A stretch of 64,000 bases of DNA from Aphrocallistes beatrix (GCA_963281255.1 OY725498.1:1178001-1242000); one strand, 5' to 3'; positions 32,769 through 43,453 are shown, counted from the stretch's first letter. Program-made: numbers and translations. Notes: a model not told the origin generated them from the letters alone.

Positions 32769-34889
32769 ATGTGTCAGAACAGTCTACCGCATGACTCCAG
32801 GCTAGAGTTGGTGGACGAGTTGCGGATGCAAGATATCCAGATAACCGGATTATCAGTACCTATCTTAGTGCGCATTGATCTAAGGAAGCCCTCCAGTAGG
32901 GCCTTGGTTGAGAATAGTGTCTGGCCTACCACTCTGAGGGGTTTGGTCGTCTTTACGGAATCACTCTGCGTGGGTTCTTCCCTAAATCTTACCTCTGTCC
33001 TCTACCAGCACAATTCGACTCCTCTCTTGAGCTACCTCTCTGGTCATGAAACTTCAAATATTAAAGCAGGTGGAACGAAGGAGGACGAGATATGCTCCAG
33101 GCTGTCTAACATTTTCTCACAGATCGCTGCACCCAATATTGTCAAGCAGTTGAGCTGGTTCTACATATTCGATCATAAACTATCATATATTATTCCAGGC
33201 TGGTCTCAGGCACCATTAGTCCAATACCTCCTCTACACAGTTAGTTCGAAGCCCAAGGGCTCCTCGAGCATTATGCCGTATTGCGAACCAGCGACCAAAT
33301 GGATCTATTGCCTTCGCGGGAAACTAATTGTGCATATATTACCTCCTACCTCTTCGAATATGGACGTGTTTAAGAACTTTTTAGATACAAATGATAAAAA
33401 TGAAATTTACAAACTCTTCCAAATTGATTCCACAGAGGCGCGGTTGACTCGTAACCAAATTATCTTCATTCCTGCTGGATGGATATTCTATTCTGAGCGG
33501 GACCCATACACTATTGAATATGGTGGCGAGTTCTTTCATAATTTCTCCATTGAAGTTCAACTTAGTGTTTGGCAGTTGTACAACAATTCCTACCTCAGAA
33601 GCTTAGAGTCTGGTCCTCCTTTATTCTATACATGCCACTGGCTAGTATTACACTCATATTTGTCCAGTTTCCAAGATACGATGCTCACCACTCAAGAAGT
33701 TCAGTTTAATCTTGAAAACCACCGATCTTTGTTACCTCATTTCTCCCCATTTGAATGTCGAGGTATGCTTTTCATTATCGAACTTATTCGTTCCGGAAGG
33801 TTGCCCATAATGCGACAATGCATTCCCTCATGCGTAAACTGTCCAATATCTCTATTGCAGAAGATGCAAACAATACTATTGCATAGATCTGTATTTTCAA
33901 TATTTTCATCTTCCTCTCCAAATGGTGTGATGTTCGTAGGAACCCCAAAAGAGACTCTAACTTCAATATTAGCCTCTGAATGCAATGTCAATGGTGTAAT
34001 GAACAAGCAACCATCTCTGCCTTTTGTTTCCTTTGCTAGTAATGCGCTTCAATCATCTGTCCAACCTTCAGCCAACCAAACTAAAGAAACGAGTGAGAAC
34101 ACCATTGTTCCTACAGACGCTAAATCGACTGAATCAGTTTATACGAACTCACCTGCAAAGGTTAATAACCCTACTCTCGACACCCCATTCCAATGTTTGT
34201 CTGTATCCATCCCACTCATAAAGGTGAATATGCGAAACGGGATTGATGATCCTCCATCAGACGCACCAAACCATATATTCCCGTCTCCTCTCGGTACGAA
34301 TACATCCTCCTTATACTACTCTGATACTATTAAATCTCTCAATGGACAAAACGAAAATTCAGATTCACAGCAATCCTACCAATCCTGCAGCACTAATAAC
34401 ATACACAACGATGACAATGCCACAGATGTACATCTCACCTGCACGCTGAGAGAATTTCTCACTACTTACATATCCAAATCCAAACTCAGATATTGTGGGG
34501 TTTGCCAGTATTGCACATTATCTCCTCAGAATATTTGTCCTAGTTGTACGGTCCAGTACGATAGGAACTGTTCTAGCTGTAACGACAGATTTTGCATTCT
34601 TTCTGGAATCGCAGATATAGACCTGACTCCAGAAATGCTTCTTAACGCTCCACCCATCTTCACTAAATTTGTCCAAATACTCTGCGCTTACACTCCTCTG
34701 TCTCTCGAAACCACTCTAGGTTACATTTTGAACGAAACTATCCAACTCTCTCGAGCCTCCTTTCTCCCGATAAAGAAATCAACGCTGAAAGATATCCAGG
34801 AAATATTGCTCAAGCTTCAAGCCTACGAGTTTGGACGACTAAGTGTACCGATTAACCAAAGTACGCCTCTAAACACGCCCTCGAAATGA
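32769..34889 (+). CDS. JmjC-domain protein, KDM2-like, probably inactive
   Basis: From the ATG at 32769 the protein is 706 residues; the frame is open with an earlier ATG at 32664, but that part looks like intron (T-rich, acceptor CATCTACAG at 32733). A JmjC fold is suggested at about residues 150-275 by WIYCLRGKLIVHILPPT, IIFIPAGWI and YGGEFFHNFSI, which align with KDM2 histone demethylases (WYHILRGKK, FIIPSGWI, FGGNFLHSFNI). In KDM2 the iron-binding HxD precedes the Trp; here the matching positions are in IMPYCEPATKW, with neither His nor Asp. Only the distal His (FFHNF) remains. A Cys-rich C-terminal segment at about 575-610 (CGVCQYC, CPSC, CSSC) recalls a broken CXXC finger. I infer a chromatin pseudoenzyme. 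Confidence 0.6.
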   Translation: MCQNSLPHDSRLELVDELRMQDIQITGLSVPILVRIDLRKPSSRALVENSVWPTTLRGLVVFTESLCVGSSLNLTSVLYQHNSTPLLSYLSGHETSNIKAGGTKEDEICSRLSNIFSQIAAPNIVKQLSWFYIFDHKLSYIIPGWSQAPLVQYLLYTVSSKPKGSSSIMPYCEPATKWIYCLRGKLIVHILPPTSSNMDVFKNFLDTNDKNEIYKLFQIDSTEARLTRNQIIFIPAGWIFYSERDPYTIEYGGEFFHNFSIEVQLSVWQLYNNSYLRSLESGPPLFYTCHWLVLHSYLSSFQDTMLTTQEVQFNLENHRSLLPHFSPFECRGMLFIIELIRSGRLPIMRQCIPSCVNCPISLLQKMQTILLHRSVFSIFSSSSPNGVMFVGTPKETLTSILASECNVNGVMNKQPSLPFVSFASNALQSSVQPSANQTKETSENTIVPTDAKSTESVYTNSPAKVNNPTLDTPFQCLSVSIPLIKVNMRNGIDDPPSDAPNHIFPSPLGTNTSSLYYSDTIKSLNGQNENSDSQQSYQSCSTNNIHNDDNATDVHLTCTLREFLTTYISKSKLRYCGVCQYCTLSPQNICPSCTVQYDRNCSSCNDRFCILSGIADIDLTPEMLLNAPPIFTKFVQILCAYTPLSLETTLGYILNETIQLSRASFLPIKKSTLKDIQEILLKLQAYEFGRLSVPINQSTPLNTPSK

Positions 34890-35629
34890 TCTATTGAATT
34901 CGCTTTGCTCTCACTTATTTTCGAATATTGTATTTATCTACGAGTAGTACATTTCTGCATAATGCAACGACTTGATGGTCAACTATTGTAGCGAAAGCTG
35001 TCAATTTTATTGAAGAATATAAATTAGAAATCATTTTTAAAAATGTTGATTATTTGAATACTAATTGCAGTAATACGTACATAATTATATTTTGAGAAAA
35101 AAACCCAGCAATATTCGGATATTCGTTCGAAATGAGCCCAGTGAATATTTGTTACTGTTAATTGAGATATTGCAAATGAATTTGATTGAGTTCTTCAAAC
35201 GATGAGAACTTTCTACATTTATTTTCAAAAAATTTGATAAAATAATCTTAGATATCATCGATTTTATTTTTGATTACTTCTCTAAAGTTTTTCATCTTTT
35301 CATAATACGTATTGAATTCACACTTAGCTCAGAATTGTATGCATATTTACATATGTATTACATACCTATATAATATTATCGCCTCAAGGCATGCAGCATT
35401 AATGAAATTACGGATTCAAAGTTCTACAAGTACGATTGCCACCATACTTAATCCAGATAATTATTAAGCCTGCGATTTATGAATATTTCATTCCGTATTG
35501 AGCCATAAACGCGAGTGATTTTGGTATGTAGGAGACCCTTAATCACTGACGTTTAATGGTCGGAAAAAACTAACCTCTTCTTTATGCTCATCCATGAATT
35601 TATGACTTGCCCACCTAATTACGTAGTAC
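34890..35629. other. Intergenic, no gene seen
   Basis: A very AT-rich 740-bp spacer. Three ATGs at 35584, 35594 and 35602 precede the TARS start and would act as upstream ATGs if transcribed. Confidence 0.6.
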
Positions 35630-37810
35630 ATGATAAGCTGTCATACATTATTTAGAAAGCTACCTCGCTTTATTCCTGTCTCTTTCAAAGTGAGTTCACT
35701 AATGTCTTCCAACGCCCCTGATGCAGCAACAAAAAATGGCGTTACAATCCAGGCTCCCCCTCCAGCCCCGCAACCAGGGGCTGAGAAATTGCCTCCGTAC
35801 CTGAGACCACGAGAGGAACTCTACGCACGTTTGAAAGCTGATAATGAAGAGGCTCTCAAAAAAATGGTACCTCAACAAATCGTGATCTCTCTCCCAGACG
35901 GGTCTAAAGTAGGAGGAGAGTCGTGGAAAACTACGCCCCTCGACATTGCTAGGGGAATCAGCCGTGGATTGGCTGATAACGCAGTCATATCTCGAGTAGA
36001 CGGTGAATTGTGGGACTTGTCTAGGCCATTTGAAAATGATGTCGGTTTGTTCGAAATTCTCAAGTTTGATAACCCCAAAGGGAAAGAAGTGTTCTGGCAC
36101 AGTACAGCTCACATAATGGGCCAGGCTATGGAGCTGCTCTACGGAGGATTGCTGTGCTATGGTCCTCCCATTGAAGAAGGGTTTTTCTATGACATGCAGA
36201 TGACTGACAAACAGCTGTCCGTATCAAGTAACGATTTTGAGAAATTGGAAAAGATAATGAATGATATTTGTAAAGAGAAACAGGAGTTTGAGCGTTTAGT
36301 GGTGAAGAAAGAGACTTTGTTGCAGTTATTCTCGTATAACGAGTTCAAGTGCAGGATTATCAATGCGAAGATAACCACTCCTTCTACCACCATCTATAGG
36401 AACGGCCCCTTCATCGATCTATGTCGTGGCCCTCACGTTACCAACACAGGAAAGATCAAAGCACTAGCTCTCACGAAGAACTCTTCCACATACTGGGAGG
36501 GAAAAGTAGATGCTGAAAAACTCCAGAGAATATACGGGGTATCTTTCCCCACTCCTAAACTCCTCAACGAATGGAAACATCTCCAAGAAGAAGCAGCTAA
36601 AAGAGATCATCGGAAGATCGGACGGGAACAAGAACTGTTTTTCTTCCATGAACTGTCTCCCGGCTCTTGTTTCTTCCTCCCGAAGGGCGCCATCATCTAC
36701 AACCGGCTGGTCGAGTTCATCAAGGAGGAGTACTGGGCCCGCGGGTACCAGGAGGTGATGTCTCCCAACATGTACAACTCCAGACTGTGGAAGACGAGCG
36801 GACACTGGGAGCACTACCAGGACAACATGTTCTTGTTCGAAGTGGAGAAGGAACAGTTCGCTCTGAAACCGATGAACTGTCCAGGACATTGTCTCATGTT
36901 CGACTTGCGGCCTCGCTCTTGGCGTGAGCTTCCGCTGAGAATGGCTGACTTTGGGGTTCTGCACCGTAACGAGATATCCGGCGCTCTCACCGGCCTGACT
37001 CGCGTGCGGCGTTTCCAGCAGGACGATGCACACATATTCTGCACCATGGATCAGATCCAAGGGGAGATAGCAGGGGTGCTGGACTTCTTGAGGAAGGTCT
37101 ACACCACATTTGGATTCTCCTTCCAGCTAAAGCTCAGCACGCGTCCGGAGTCGTTCATCGGGGACGTCGCCCTGTGGGATAACGCTGAGTCTGAGTTGAA
37201 GCGCGTGCTGGACGAGTTCGGACAGCCTTGGGAGCTGAACCCTGGAGACGGCGCATTCTACGGACCCAAGATAGACATCACGCTGCAGGACGCTATCCGC
37301 CGTCCCCACCAATGCGCTACCATCCAGCTCGACTTCAACCTCCCCGAGCGATTCAATCTCGTCTACATCTCAGGAGCTAATGAGCGCAAGAGACCCGTTA
37401 TGATACACAGGGCTATCCTCGGCTCGGTGGAGAGGATGATAGCAGTGCTAACTGAGAATTTCGCGGGGAAATGGCCCTTCTGGCTGTCCCCCCGTCAGTC
37501 CATTGTGATTCCAGTGGCTCCAGCATACAACGATAAAGCCTGCCAAGTTGAGGAAGAGATTCGGAAGGCAGGGTTCTTGTCAGAGTCAGATCTGGGGGAT
37601 GATAAGATGAACAAGAAGATTCGAGATGGCCAGCTAGCTCAGTACAACTACATCCTAGTTGTGGGAGAGAAGGAGGTGGAGAATAACACAGTGAGCGTGA
37701 GACTGCGGGATGGGCAGGATGTTACCACAGTCAATCTGCCTACACTCTTAGAACATTTCAGGGCACTGTCTCGCTCCCGTAGTAATCAAGACAATGGACC
37801 TAAATTTTAG
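35630..37810 (+). CDS. TARS1: Threonyl-tRNA synthetase
   Basis: A class II synthetase that charges tRNA-Thr. It is one exon of 726 residues (human TARS1 has 723). Domains in order: TGS (about 85-150), the editing/second additional domain with [10 protein letters not shown] and CRGPHV, the catalytic core with [12 protein letters not shown] and the zinc-binding MNCPGH, motif 2 ([24 protein letters not shown]), motif 3 ([16 protein letters not shown]) and a C-terminal anticodon-binding domain ([15 protein letters not shown] onward). The first ATG gives a basic, hydroxylated, acid-free start ([20 protein letters not shown]) resembling a mitochondrial presequence; a second ATG at 35702 starts MSSNAPD, giving a 702-residue cytosolic form. 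Both forms from one gene are plausible. Confidence 0.96.
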   Translation: MISCHTLFRKLPRFIPVSFKVSSLMSSNAPDAATKNGVTIQAPPPAPQPGAEKLPPYLRPREELYARLKADNEEALKKMVPQQIVISLPDGSKVGGESWKTTPLDIARGISRGLADNAVISRVDGELWDLSRPFENDVGLFEILKFDNPKGKEVFWHSTAHIMGQAMELLYGGLLCYGPPIEEGFFYDMQMTDKQLSVSSNDFEKLEKIMNDICKEKQEFERLVVKKETLLQLFSYNEFKCRIINAKITTPSTTIYRNGPFIDLCRGPHVTNTGKIKALALTKNSSTYWEGKVDAEKLQRIYGVSFPTPKLLNEWKHLQEEAAKRDHRKIGREQELFFFHELSPGSCFFLPKGAIIYNRLVEFIKEEYWARGYQEVMSPNMYNSRLWKTSGHWEHYQDNMFLFEVEKEQFALKPMNCPGHCLMFDLRPRSWRELPLRMADFGVLHRNEISGALTGLTRVRRFQQDDAHIFCTMDQIQGEIAGVLDFLRKVYTTFGFSFQLKLSTRPESFIGDVALWDNAESELKRVLDEFGQPWELNPGDGAFYGPKIDITLQDAIRRPHQCATIQLDFNLPERFNLVYISGANERKRPVMIHRAILGSVERMIAVLTENFAGKWPFWLSPRQSIVIPVAPAYNDKACQVEEEIRKAGFLSESDLGDDKMNKKIRDGQLAQYNYILVVGEKEVENNTVSVRLRDGQDVTTVNLPTLLEHFRALSRSRSNQDNGPKF

Positions 37811-38597
37811 ATTTACTCTGTAGCCAATTAGATACAAGATTTGTCAGAAATTGAGATAGATATTGTTTAGATTGAAGAGTCTTTGATTACAATGGGAGCT
37901 AACATCGGGATTAACTGTTTATCCACCCTCAAATGAATGTCGCTATACACACCACTAAGTTACCTACTTTCACCCAATTATTCAGATATGTATTGCATAC
38001 ATGCCAACTTGAGCCATGATAATAATAATAATAATAAAACATGGAATAAAAAAGAGCGGGACATAATGGAGAAATTTCATGTAAAAACGGGACACTCGTG
38101 AAAATTAACTCAATAGAAGAGTGAAAAAGCGGGACGTCCCACCAAAAACGGGACAGTTGACATGTATGATATTGTCTTTGATAAAATCCATTCATAATCG
38201 GAGGACACCATATTTGTAGGAATTGAATTACCATGCAATTCTATTATCCTCTAACTAGATCTGAATATCTCAATATTCTATAAAACTTTTGTGGTCGAGC
38301 ATGTGCACATGATGTAAAATATTTTACATCTTCTCTTTTGTTAAATTTGAAAAGACCAAATTCCTACCTTAAATTACCTTAATTTTTATCACCTTTACCT
38401 TAAAAAGATAATTTTTATGAATTCATAAGTTAGCTTAATATAGTTACAATTCGTCATATGTTCTTTTTATTGAAATCTATAAATGAATAATTAAAAGTTT
38501 GTAACTATTCATAATCGAGTGCAGAATACCTTTTAAAACTTTATTTTTGCCTAAACCAAACCGTATTATTACACACGAACTAAATATAGGGTGCAAG
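37811..38597. other. Intergenic with TCCCG-type MITE
   Basis: A spacer between TARS and the sugar transporter, holding MITE copy 1 at 37996-38169. The remainder is AT-rich with no gene. Confidence 0.65.
37996..38169 (-). mobile_element. TCCCG-type MITE, copy 1
   Basis: A 174-bp element in the orientation opposite to the copies at 46429 and 49112. The ends are CATACATGCCAAC and GTTGACATGTATGA. It is flanked by TATTG on both sides (37991-37995 and 38170-38174), a 5-bp target duplication. Shared internal sequence includes GCGGGACGTCCC and the complement of CTCTTCTATTGAGCTAAT. It has no ORF. Confidence 0.85.
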
Positions 38598-40196
38598 ATG
38601 GTCTCACTACGCAGAGAATATTCTCCACTCCTGGGCCCACTAGACAGCAGTATTCTGTCCAGTAAAACCCGCTCTCTGTCCGACGTCACCGGCACCACAT
38701 ACTCACACACCATTTCCCTGCGAGAGGAGCCAACTTCTAAACGATGTTGTATCGGTCTCTGGGCCACTCTAATTCTAGCGATCGGCGGTTTGATATCTGG
38801 GCTCGGACTAGGCTACTCTTCTCCTGTGCAGTCTGAACTGTTTGAGTCAAAAGCCCTTGACAACACCACTTTCCCACTGTTTTCTTCTCTCTACAACCTA
38901 GGCGGGGCAGTGGGATCCATTATGAGTCTATTCACAGTTGACTTATTGGGCAGGAAGTTTTCAATCTATCTCAGCCTGGCTGGATTTCAAATCGGCTGGC
39001 TACTGATTGCGATGGTTGGTATGAACCAGTACTCACTAATAATTGGGAGGATTATTTCAGGGTTGGGCATGGGGATGTGTACCGCTGTCACTCCCACTTA
39101 TCTAGCTGAAATATCTCCTCCGAAGCTCAGGGGCTTCTTCGGCTCATTCTTTCAGCTATTTATTGCGTCTGGCATCTTTATTATGTTTGTGTTAGGTGTT
39201 GCTCTTGACAAAGTGTCTATATACTTTGAAAAGGCTTCACATTACTTACACTTTCATAATTTCATCTATCTGGCACTGTTTGTATGCATAATTGTGGCCA
39301 TACAGTCCATACTTCTATACCTGCTGTACCCCTCTCCGCACTGGCTCCTATCTAAGTCCATGGATGTGAAAGCTAACCGAGTATTCGCTTATTACTGGGG
39401 GTATAGTGAGAGGACGAACACAGAGATCTCACAAATTTTCAACCGTGTCAAATACACTGGAGGTAACAGCATGAGGAGCCTCTTACTGCCAGAGGTATTC
39501 TTGCCCTGTCTTCTCGGCTGCGTTATAATGCTGTTTCAGCAACTTACCGGAGTAAATGCTTTTGTGTTTTACCAATCCAGCATTCTGGAAACTTCCTTGC
39601 TTTCTTATAACTTAAGTGGGAATGTAGCAGCTTTGGTTCCCAGTTTCGTACAAGTAGCGTTCACTCTGGTAGCATCAGTTTTTGTTGATAAGTTTGGCAG
39701 AAAAATCCTTCTCATTCTGTCCAGCATTGGAATGGGCTTATCAACGGTAGGTCTTGGAATCCACTCCGTGCTAATTAGCGACCCTGCCTTGTACCAGAAC
39801 TGTACCTTTGCAAAGGACCCCATGGTCTCTCAGACTCCCTGTCTAGTGCTAGGCTGGGTTGCTATCCTGATCGTATGTGTATTCTTTGTTTGTTTTTCTC
39901 TCGGCTGGGGACCTGTACCTTGGATTGTGATTTCTGAGATTACTAACGTGAGGTGGAAGAATTTAACGATGGGTATTATCGTGTTTTCAAGTTGGTTTTC
40001 CTCCTTTCTCGTAACCTTACTATTTCCATACTACGCCTCACGTTTACCGGATTATTACGCATTTTTTACTTTCTTTTTAATGTGCATCGTATCTATTTTC
40101 ATCGTCGCAATTTTCTTACCGGAGACACGCAAGAAAACACTCATGGAAATCGAGAATTTGTTTGGAGGTCGACGTTACCCATTCTTTCGTTTTTAA
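38598..40196 (+). CDS. Facilitative sugar transporter, SLC2A6/8-like
   Basis: A major-facilitator hexose transporter of 532 residues, single exon, with about 12 hydrophobic helices. The ATG at 38598 is the first in frame; the open frame before it has none. The N-terminus carries an acidic dileucine-type signal (REYSPLLGPL), as in GLUT6 and GLUT8, which keeps those transporters in endosomes or lysosomes. Sugar-porter signatures are present: VDLLGRKFS, the loop PPKLRG, QQLTGVNAFVFYQ in helix 7, DKFGRK, GWGPVPWIVISEI and PETRKKTLMEIENLF. The loop after helix 1 is short; the larger extracellular loop lies between helices 9 and 10 (ALYQNCTFAKD, with a sequon), as in class III GLUTs. Substrate is not deducible. 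Confidence 0.88.
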   Translation: MVSLRREYSPLLGPLDSSILSSKTRSLSDVTGTTYSHTISLREEPTSKRCCIGLWATLILAIGGLISGLGLGYSSPVQSELFESKALDNTTFPLFSSLYNLGGAVGSIMSLFTVDLLGRKFSIYLSLAGFQIGWLLIAMVGMNQYSLIIGRIISGLGMGMCTAVTPTYLAEISPPKLRGFFGSFFQLFIASGIFIMFVLGVALDKVSIYFEKASHYLHFHNFIYLALFVCIIVAIQSILLYLLYPSPHWLLSKSMDVKANRVFAYYWGYSERTNTEISQIFNRVKYTGGNSMRSLLLPEVFLPCLLGCVIMLFQQLTGVNAFVFYQSSILETSLLSYNLSGNVAALVPSFVQVAFTLVASVFVDKFGRKILLILSSIGMGLSTVGLGIHSVLISDPALYQNCTFAKDPMVSQTPCLVLGWVAILIVCVFFVCFSLGWGPVPWIVISEITNVRWKNLTMGIIVFSSWFSSFLVTLLFPYYASRLPDYYAFFTFFLMCIVSIFIVAIFLPETRKKTLMEIENLFGGRRYPFFRF

Positions 40197-40452
40197 ATGC
40201 GAATTTTCTGTAATTTTCTTACATGTATTCCCATATTTTTGCTTTAGAATTTATGCTCTACACCTTGTTTTTTGTTTACATGTTATGTTTTTATTTTTCT
40301 ACATTTATTGATTAATTAAGGAAACCCAAACGAACATATATAGTCTGTTTAGTTTCTTAGCTTAATTATGTTTATTTTTGCTGTCAATTAGAAAGCTAAA
40401 AAAATCATTTTTTAAAATTATATAGATTAACAGTCCAACTTCTATCATATTT

Positions 40453-40506
40453 TAGTCCAGCTCCTAGCATAGGAGATGCCCTCTGTCATCGGCGTAGAAC
40501 GTCTGC
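40453..40506 (+). repeat. Dispersed repeat, second copy
   Basis: This matches the TTK-intron segment 25555-25610 over about 54 bases (GCTCCTAGCATAGGAGATGCC against GCTCCTAGTATGGAGATGCC). It begins the short ORF at 40476, arguing that the ORF is repeat-derived. Confidence 0.6.
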
Positions 40507-40589
40507 TCGCTCCTGGAAAGTATGTTCGACAAAATGTGAAATTTGGTACACAGGTAAATAATAATCACAGGGGAACTTCTGCGCAAATT

Positions 40590-40652
40590 GCTCAAATTAT
40601 TCTGAAAATATGCTCAAAATATGCTCAAATTATGCTCAAAATATGCTCACAC
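40590..40652 (+). repeat. Short tandem repeat, ATGCTCAAA units
   Basis: Four imperfect units ending in ATGCTCA (AAATATGCTCAAAATATGCT and close variants) at a spacing of about 13-14 bases. Confidence 0.7.
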
Positions 40653-41098
40653 AACAAAAATGGAAAAAAATTCACACATCACACTGGAAATCATTGTACG
40701 TCACTACAATAGATGTCATTGTTATACTTCAAATCTACAACTTATGTTTGAGATCTTAAATGCATCATAACGTATAGCAATAAAAAAAGATTATGTGCAT
40801 ATTTTCACACCATTTGACGAATCTTCAAAATATACTAGGCTAGCTTCCAACGGGTGATATAGGGTTTTTAGGGGTGTAGATTTCGAAAATAATATTTTCA
40901 GGTCTATATGATAAATTATTTGTTTACTTTTGTTTACAATAGGTACACAAAGTAAAATAAATCTCAAAAATATGTTAGAAACTAACTTTCAACGGTTAAC
41001 ATGGGGTTTTCAAGGGTCAATTTAATTTTTGTTGTTTAATTAACCATAATTTCTTTTCAGACTTTTATGTGTTAGATCTTTTGTGATTTAGTGATAAC

Positions 41099-41172
41099 AA
41101 GCGCGCTTCGCTTGCTTGCGCTGCGCGGCTGGCAGACACTTTGTGTCCGCCGGAGGCTCCCTTCGGTCGCCT
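41099..41172 (+). other. GC-rich block of consecutive hairpins
   Basis: About 74 bases of high G+C inside AT-rich DNA. Self-complementary parts are CGCGC with GCGCG, then GGCAGACAC-TTT-GTGTCCGCC (one mismatch), then AGGC around TCCCTTCGGTC with GCCT. This could be a structured RNA, a transposon end or foreign DNA; identity unknown. Confidence 0.5.
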
Positions 41173-41648
41173 GGGGTCACATTGTTAAATTGTAAGGGAG
41201 ATAACATCTCTAAATACGTCTGTCCTACTTTTAGAATCTACATCGCACGATAAATCACCAAATTTATCAATTTATAAAATTTTGATGCGTAATGATGATG
41301 TCATAACAGAGTGATGATAGTTGCATCATATGTGAAGTATATTAGAATACAGATTCTATCTAAAATTTCAGCATTCTATCTCCTATAATGGAGTTATGCT
41401 CGAATAACTCTGTTGCTTAACTTTTTAAAATGTGACAATGACGTCATAATTCCATGATGAGTCGACATTTTGCTCTGAGCTCAGAACTTACTGGAGCCAT
41501 AACCAAAAGACTCCCACATGCCAAAAATTAGCTTTCTATGACCGGCAGTTTCTTCAATCAATTCGTTACAGAGATATCTTATATATTAAGACTCTAGGAT
41601 TTTTGTTTGTTTGTTTGTCCGAATTGAAGAATTGGCAAGTCGTCGAGA

Positions 41649-42807
41649 CACGTGTAGCTACACATGTAGCTACACGTGTAGCTACACATGTGGCTACACG
41701 TGTAGCTACACATGTAGCTACACATGTAGCTACACATGTAGCTACACATGTAGCTACACGTGTAGCTACACATGTAGCTACACATGTAGCTACACATGTA
41801 GCTACACATGTAGCTACACATGTAGCTACACATGTAGCTACACGTGTAGCTACACATGTAGCTACACATGTAGCTACACATGTAGCTACACATGTAGCTA
41901 CACATGTAGCTACACATGTAGCTACACATGTGGCTACACGTGTAGCTACACATGTAGCTACACGTGTAGCTACACATGTAGCTACACATGTAGCTACACG
42001 TGTAGCTACACATGTAGCTACACATGTAGCTACACATGTAGCTACACATGTAGCTACACATGTAGCTACACGTGTAGCTACACATGTAGCTACACATGTA
42101 GCTACACATGTAGCTACACGTGTAGCTACACATGTAGCTACACATGTAGCTACACATGTAGCTACACGTGTAGCTACACATGTAGCTACACATGTAGCTA
42201 CACATGTAGCTACACATGTAGCTACACGTGTAGCTACACATGTAGCTACACATGTAGCTACACATGTAGCTACACATGTAGCTACACATGTAGCTACACA
42301 TGTAGCTACACGTGTAGCTACACATGTAGCTACACATGTAGCTACACATGTAGCTACACATGTAGCTACACATGTAGCTACACATGTAGCTACACATGTA
42401 GCTACACATGTAGCTACACGTGTAGCTACACATGTAGCTACACATGTAGCTACACGTGTAGCTACACGTGTAGCTACACGTGTAGCTACACGTGTAGCTA
42501 CACATGTAGCTACACATGTAGCTACACATGTAGCTACACGTGTAGCTACACATGTAGCTACACATGTAGCTACACATGTAGCTACACATGTAGCTACACG
42601 TGTAGCTACACATGTAGCTACACATGTAGCTACACATGTAGCTACACATGTAGCTACACATGTAGCTACACATGTAGCTACACGTGTAGCTACACATGTA
42701 GCTACACATGTAGCTACACATGTAGCTACACATGTAGCTACACATGTAGCTACACGTGTAGCTACACGTGTAGCTACACATGTAGCTACACATGTAGCTA
42801 CACGTGT
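41649..42807. repeat. 12-bp tandem array (GTAGCTACACAT/GT), about 96 units
   Basis: About 1,159 bp of head-to-tail 12-mers with no frame-breaking indel. Roughly a quarter of the units (about 24) carry CACGTG at the junction, the rest CACATG, and two carry TGGCTACA. CACGTG makes the unit junction a palindrome and CACATG is its CpG-decay product. Because 12 is a multiple of 3, two reading frames on each strand stay open throughout (repeats of VATH/VATR or CSYT), but codons are the trivial result of the repeat. Types of unit are not random: a block of one GT unit, four AT, one GT, six AT recurs near the start, middle and end. Confidence 0.97.
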
Positions 42808-43453
42808 CATTTCCAATGCATTTATACATATGTATGTAGCTTTCGGATCCATATGAGAAAATATTCGTAAATAACAACAAACTCACAATGAGATGGCTGA
42901 TATCAGGCGGTAAGATGGAATTGTTTATTAAAATATTTATATGAAGTAAAAAAATCCCAGAATAGGTTAGATTGAGTATTTCTAGGTGCCAGTAAGGATA
43001 TAGCATAGCATTCTATATAGTATATAGAACGTGTAGCTACATAGCATTCTATATAGTATATAGAATGCTATGCAATAAATTATTTCATTTATAAAAGTCG
43101 TTTTTCTGAAATGTAATATAACGTCGCCGGATCATCCTGAAATGAGGTACGGCAATGCTGTACCTCTCAGAAAAGTGGTACGGCGCTCACCTTACCGGGT
43201 ATGCCGCCCCTGCCCTTCCTTACGCTACTGGGGAGCTGACGATTAGATTATGTTATCGAAGTATATACGTATACATTATATTTTAATCAAGATCTCTTCA
43301 AAGGTAAACTAATTTTAGCAGAACTTGGAGGTAATTAATCAATTCATCAGCCTTCCTTTATTAGGTATTATATATTGATGAAACGGTTGAATTTCTCTAA
43401 AGTTCTATACTTAGAGTTTAAGCATATCCTATATAGTTAGTGTATCACAATTG
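42808..43453. other. Spacer with paired 24-bp repeats and one orphan 12-mer
   Basis: At 43006-43029 and 43042-43065 a 24-bp near-palindromic sequence (TAGCATTCTATATAGTATAT plus AGAA) occurs twice in direct orientation, separated by exactly one array unit CGTGTAGCTACA (43030-43041). A G+C-richer segment at about 43120-43225 may be another repeat. No gene before UXT. Confidence 0.75.

Larger units (their letters stand above)
40197..41580. other. Intergenic: repeats and a GC-rich hairpin block
   Basis: The spacer holds a dispersed repeat (40453-40506), a short tandem run of ATGCTCAAA(A/T)T-like units (about 40590-40650) and a sharply GC-rich block at 41099-41172 amid AT-rich sequence. No protein gene was accepted here. 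Confidence 0.6.

Noticed and set aside
36464-37060. 198-codon minus-strand ORF opposite TARS
   Set aside because: It lies entirely opposite conserved synthetase sequence and shows no domain.
40476-40712. Short ORF with an acceptor-like start and a donor-like GTAAAT, resembling an exon
   Set aside because: Its start lies in a repeat also found in the TTK intron, the peptide matches nothing I know, and no partner exon was found.
41649-42807. CRISPR array
   Set aside because: There are no unique spacers and the setting is eukaryotic; it is a simple tandem satellite.
41566-43006. Four ORFs of 417-470 codons on both strands across the 12-bp array
   Set aside because: They exist because the unit length is a multiple of three and carries a stop in only one frame; the peptides are pure VATH/VATR, CSYT or CSYM repeats with no non-repeat domain.
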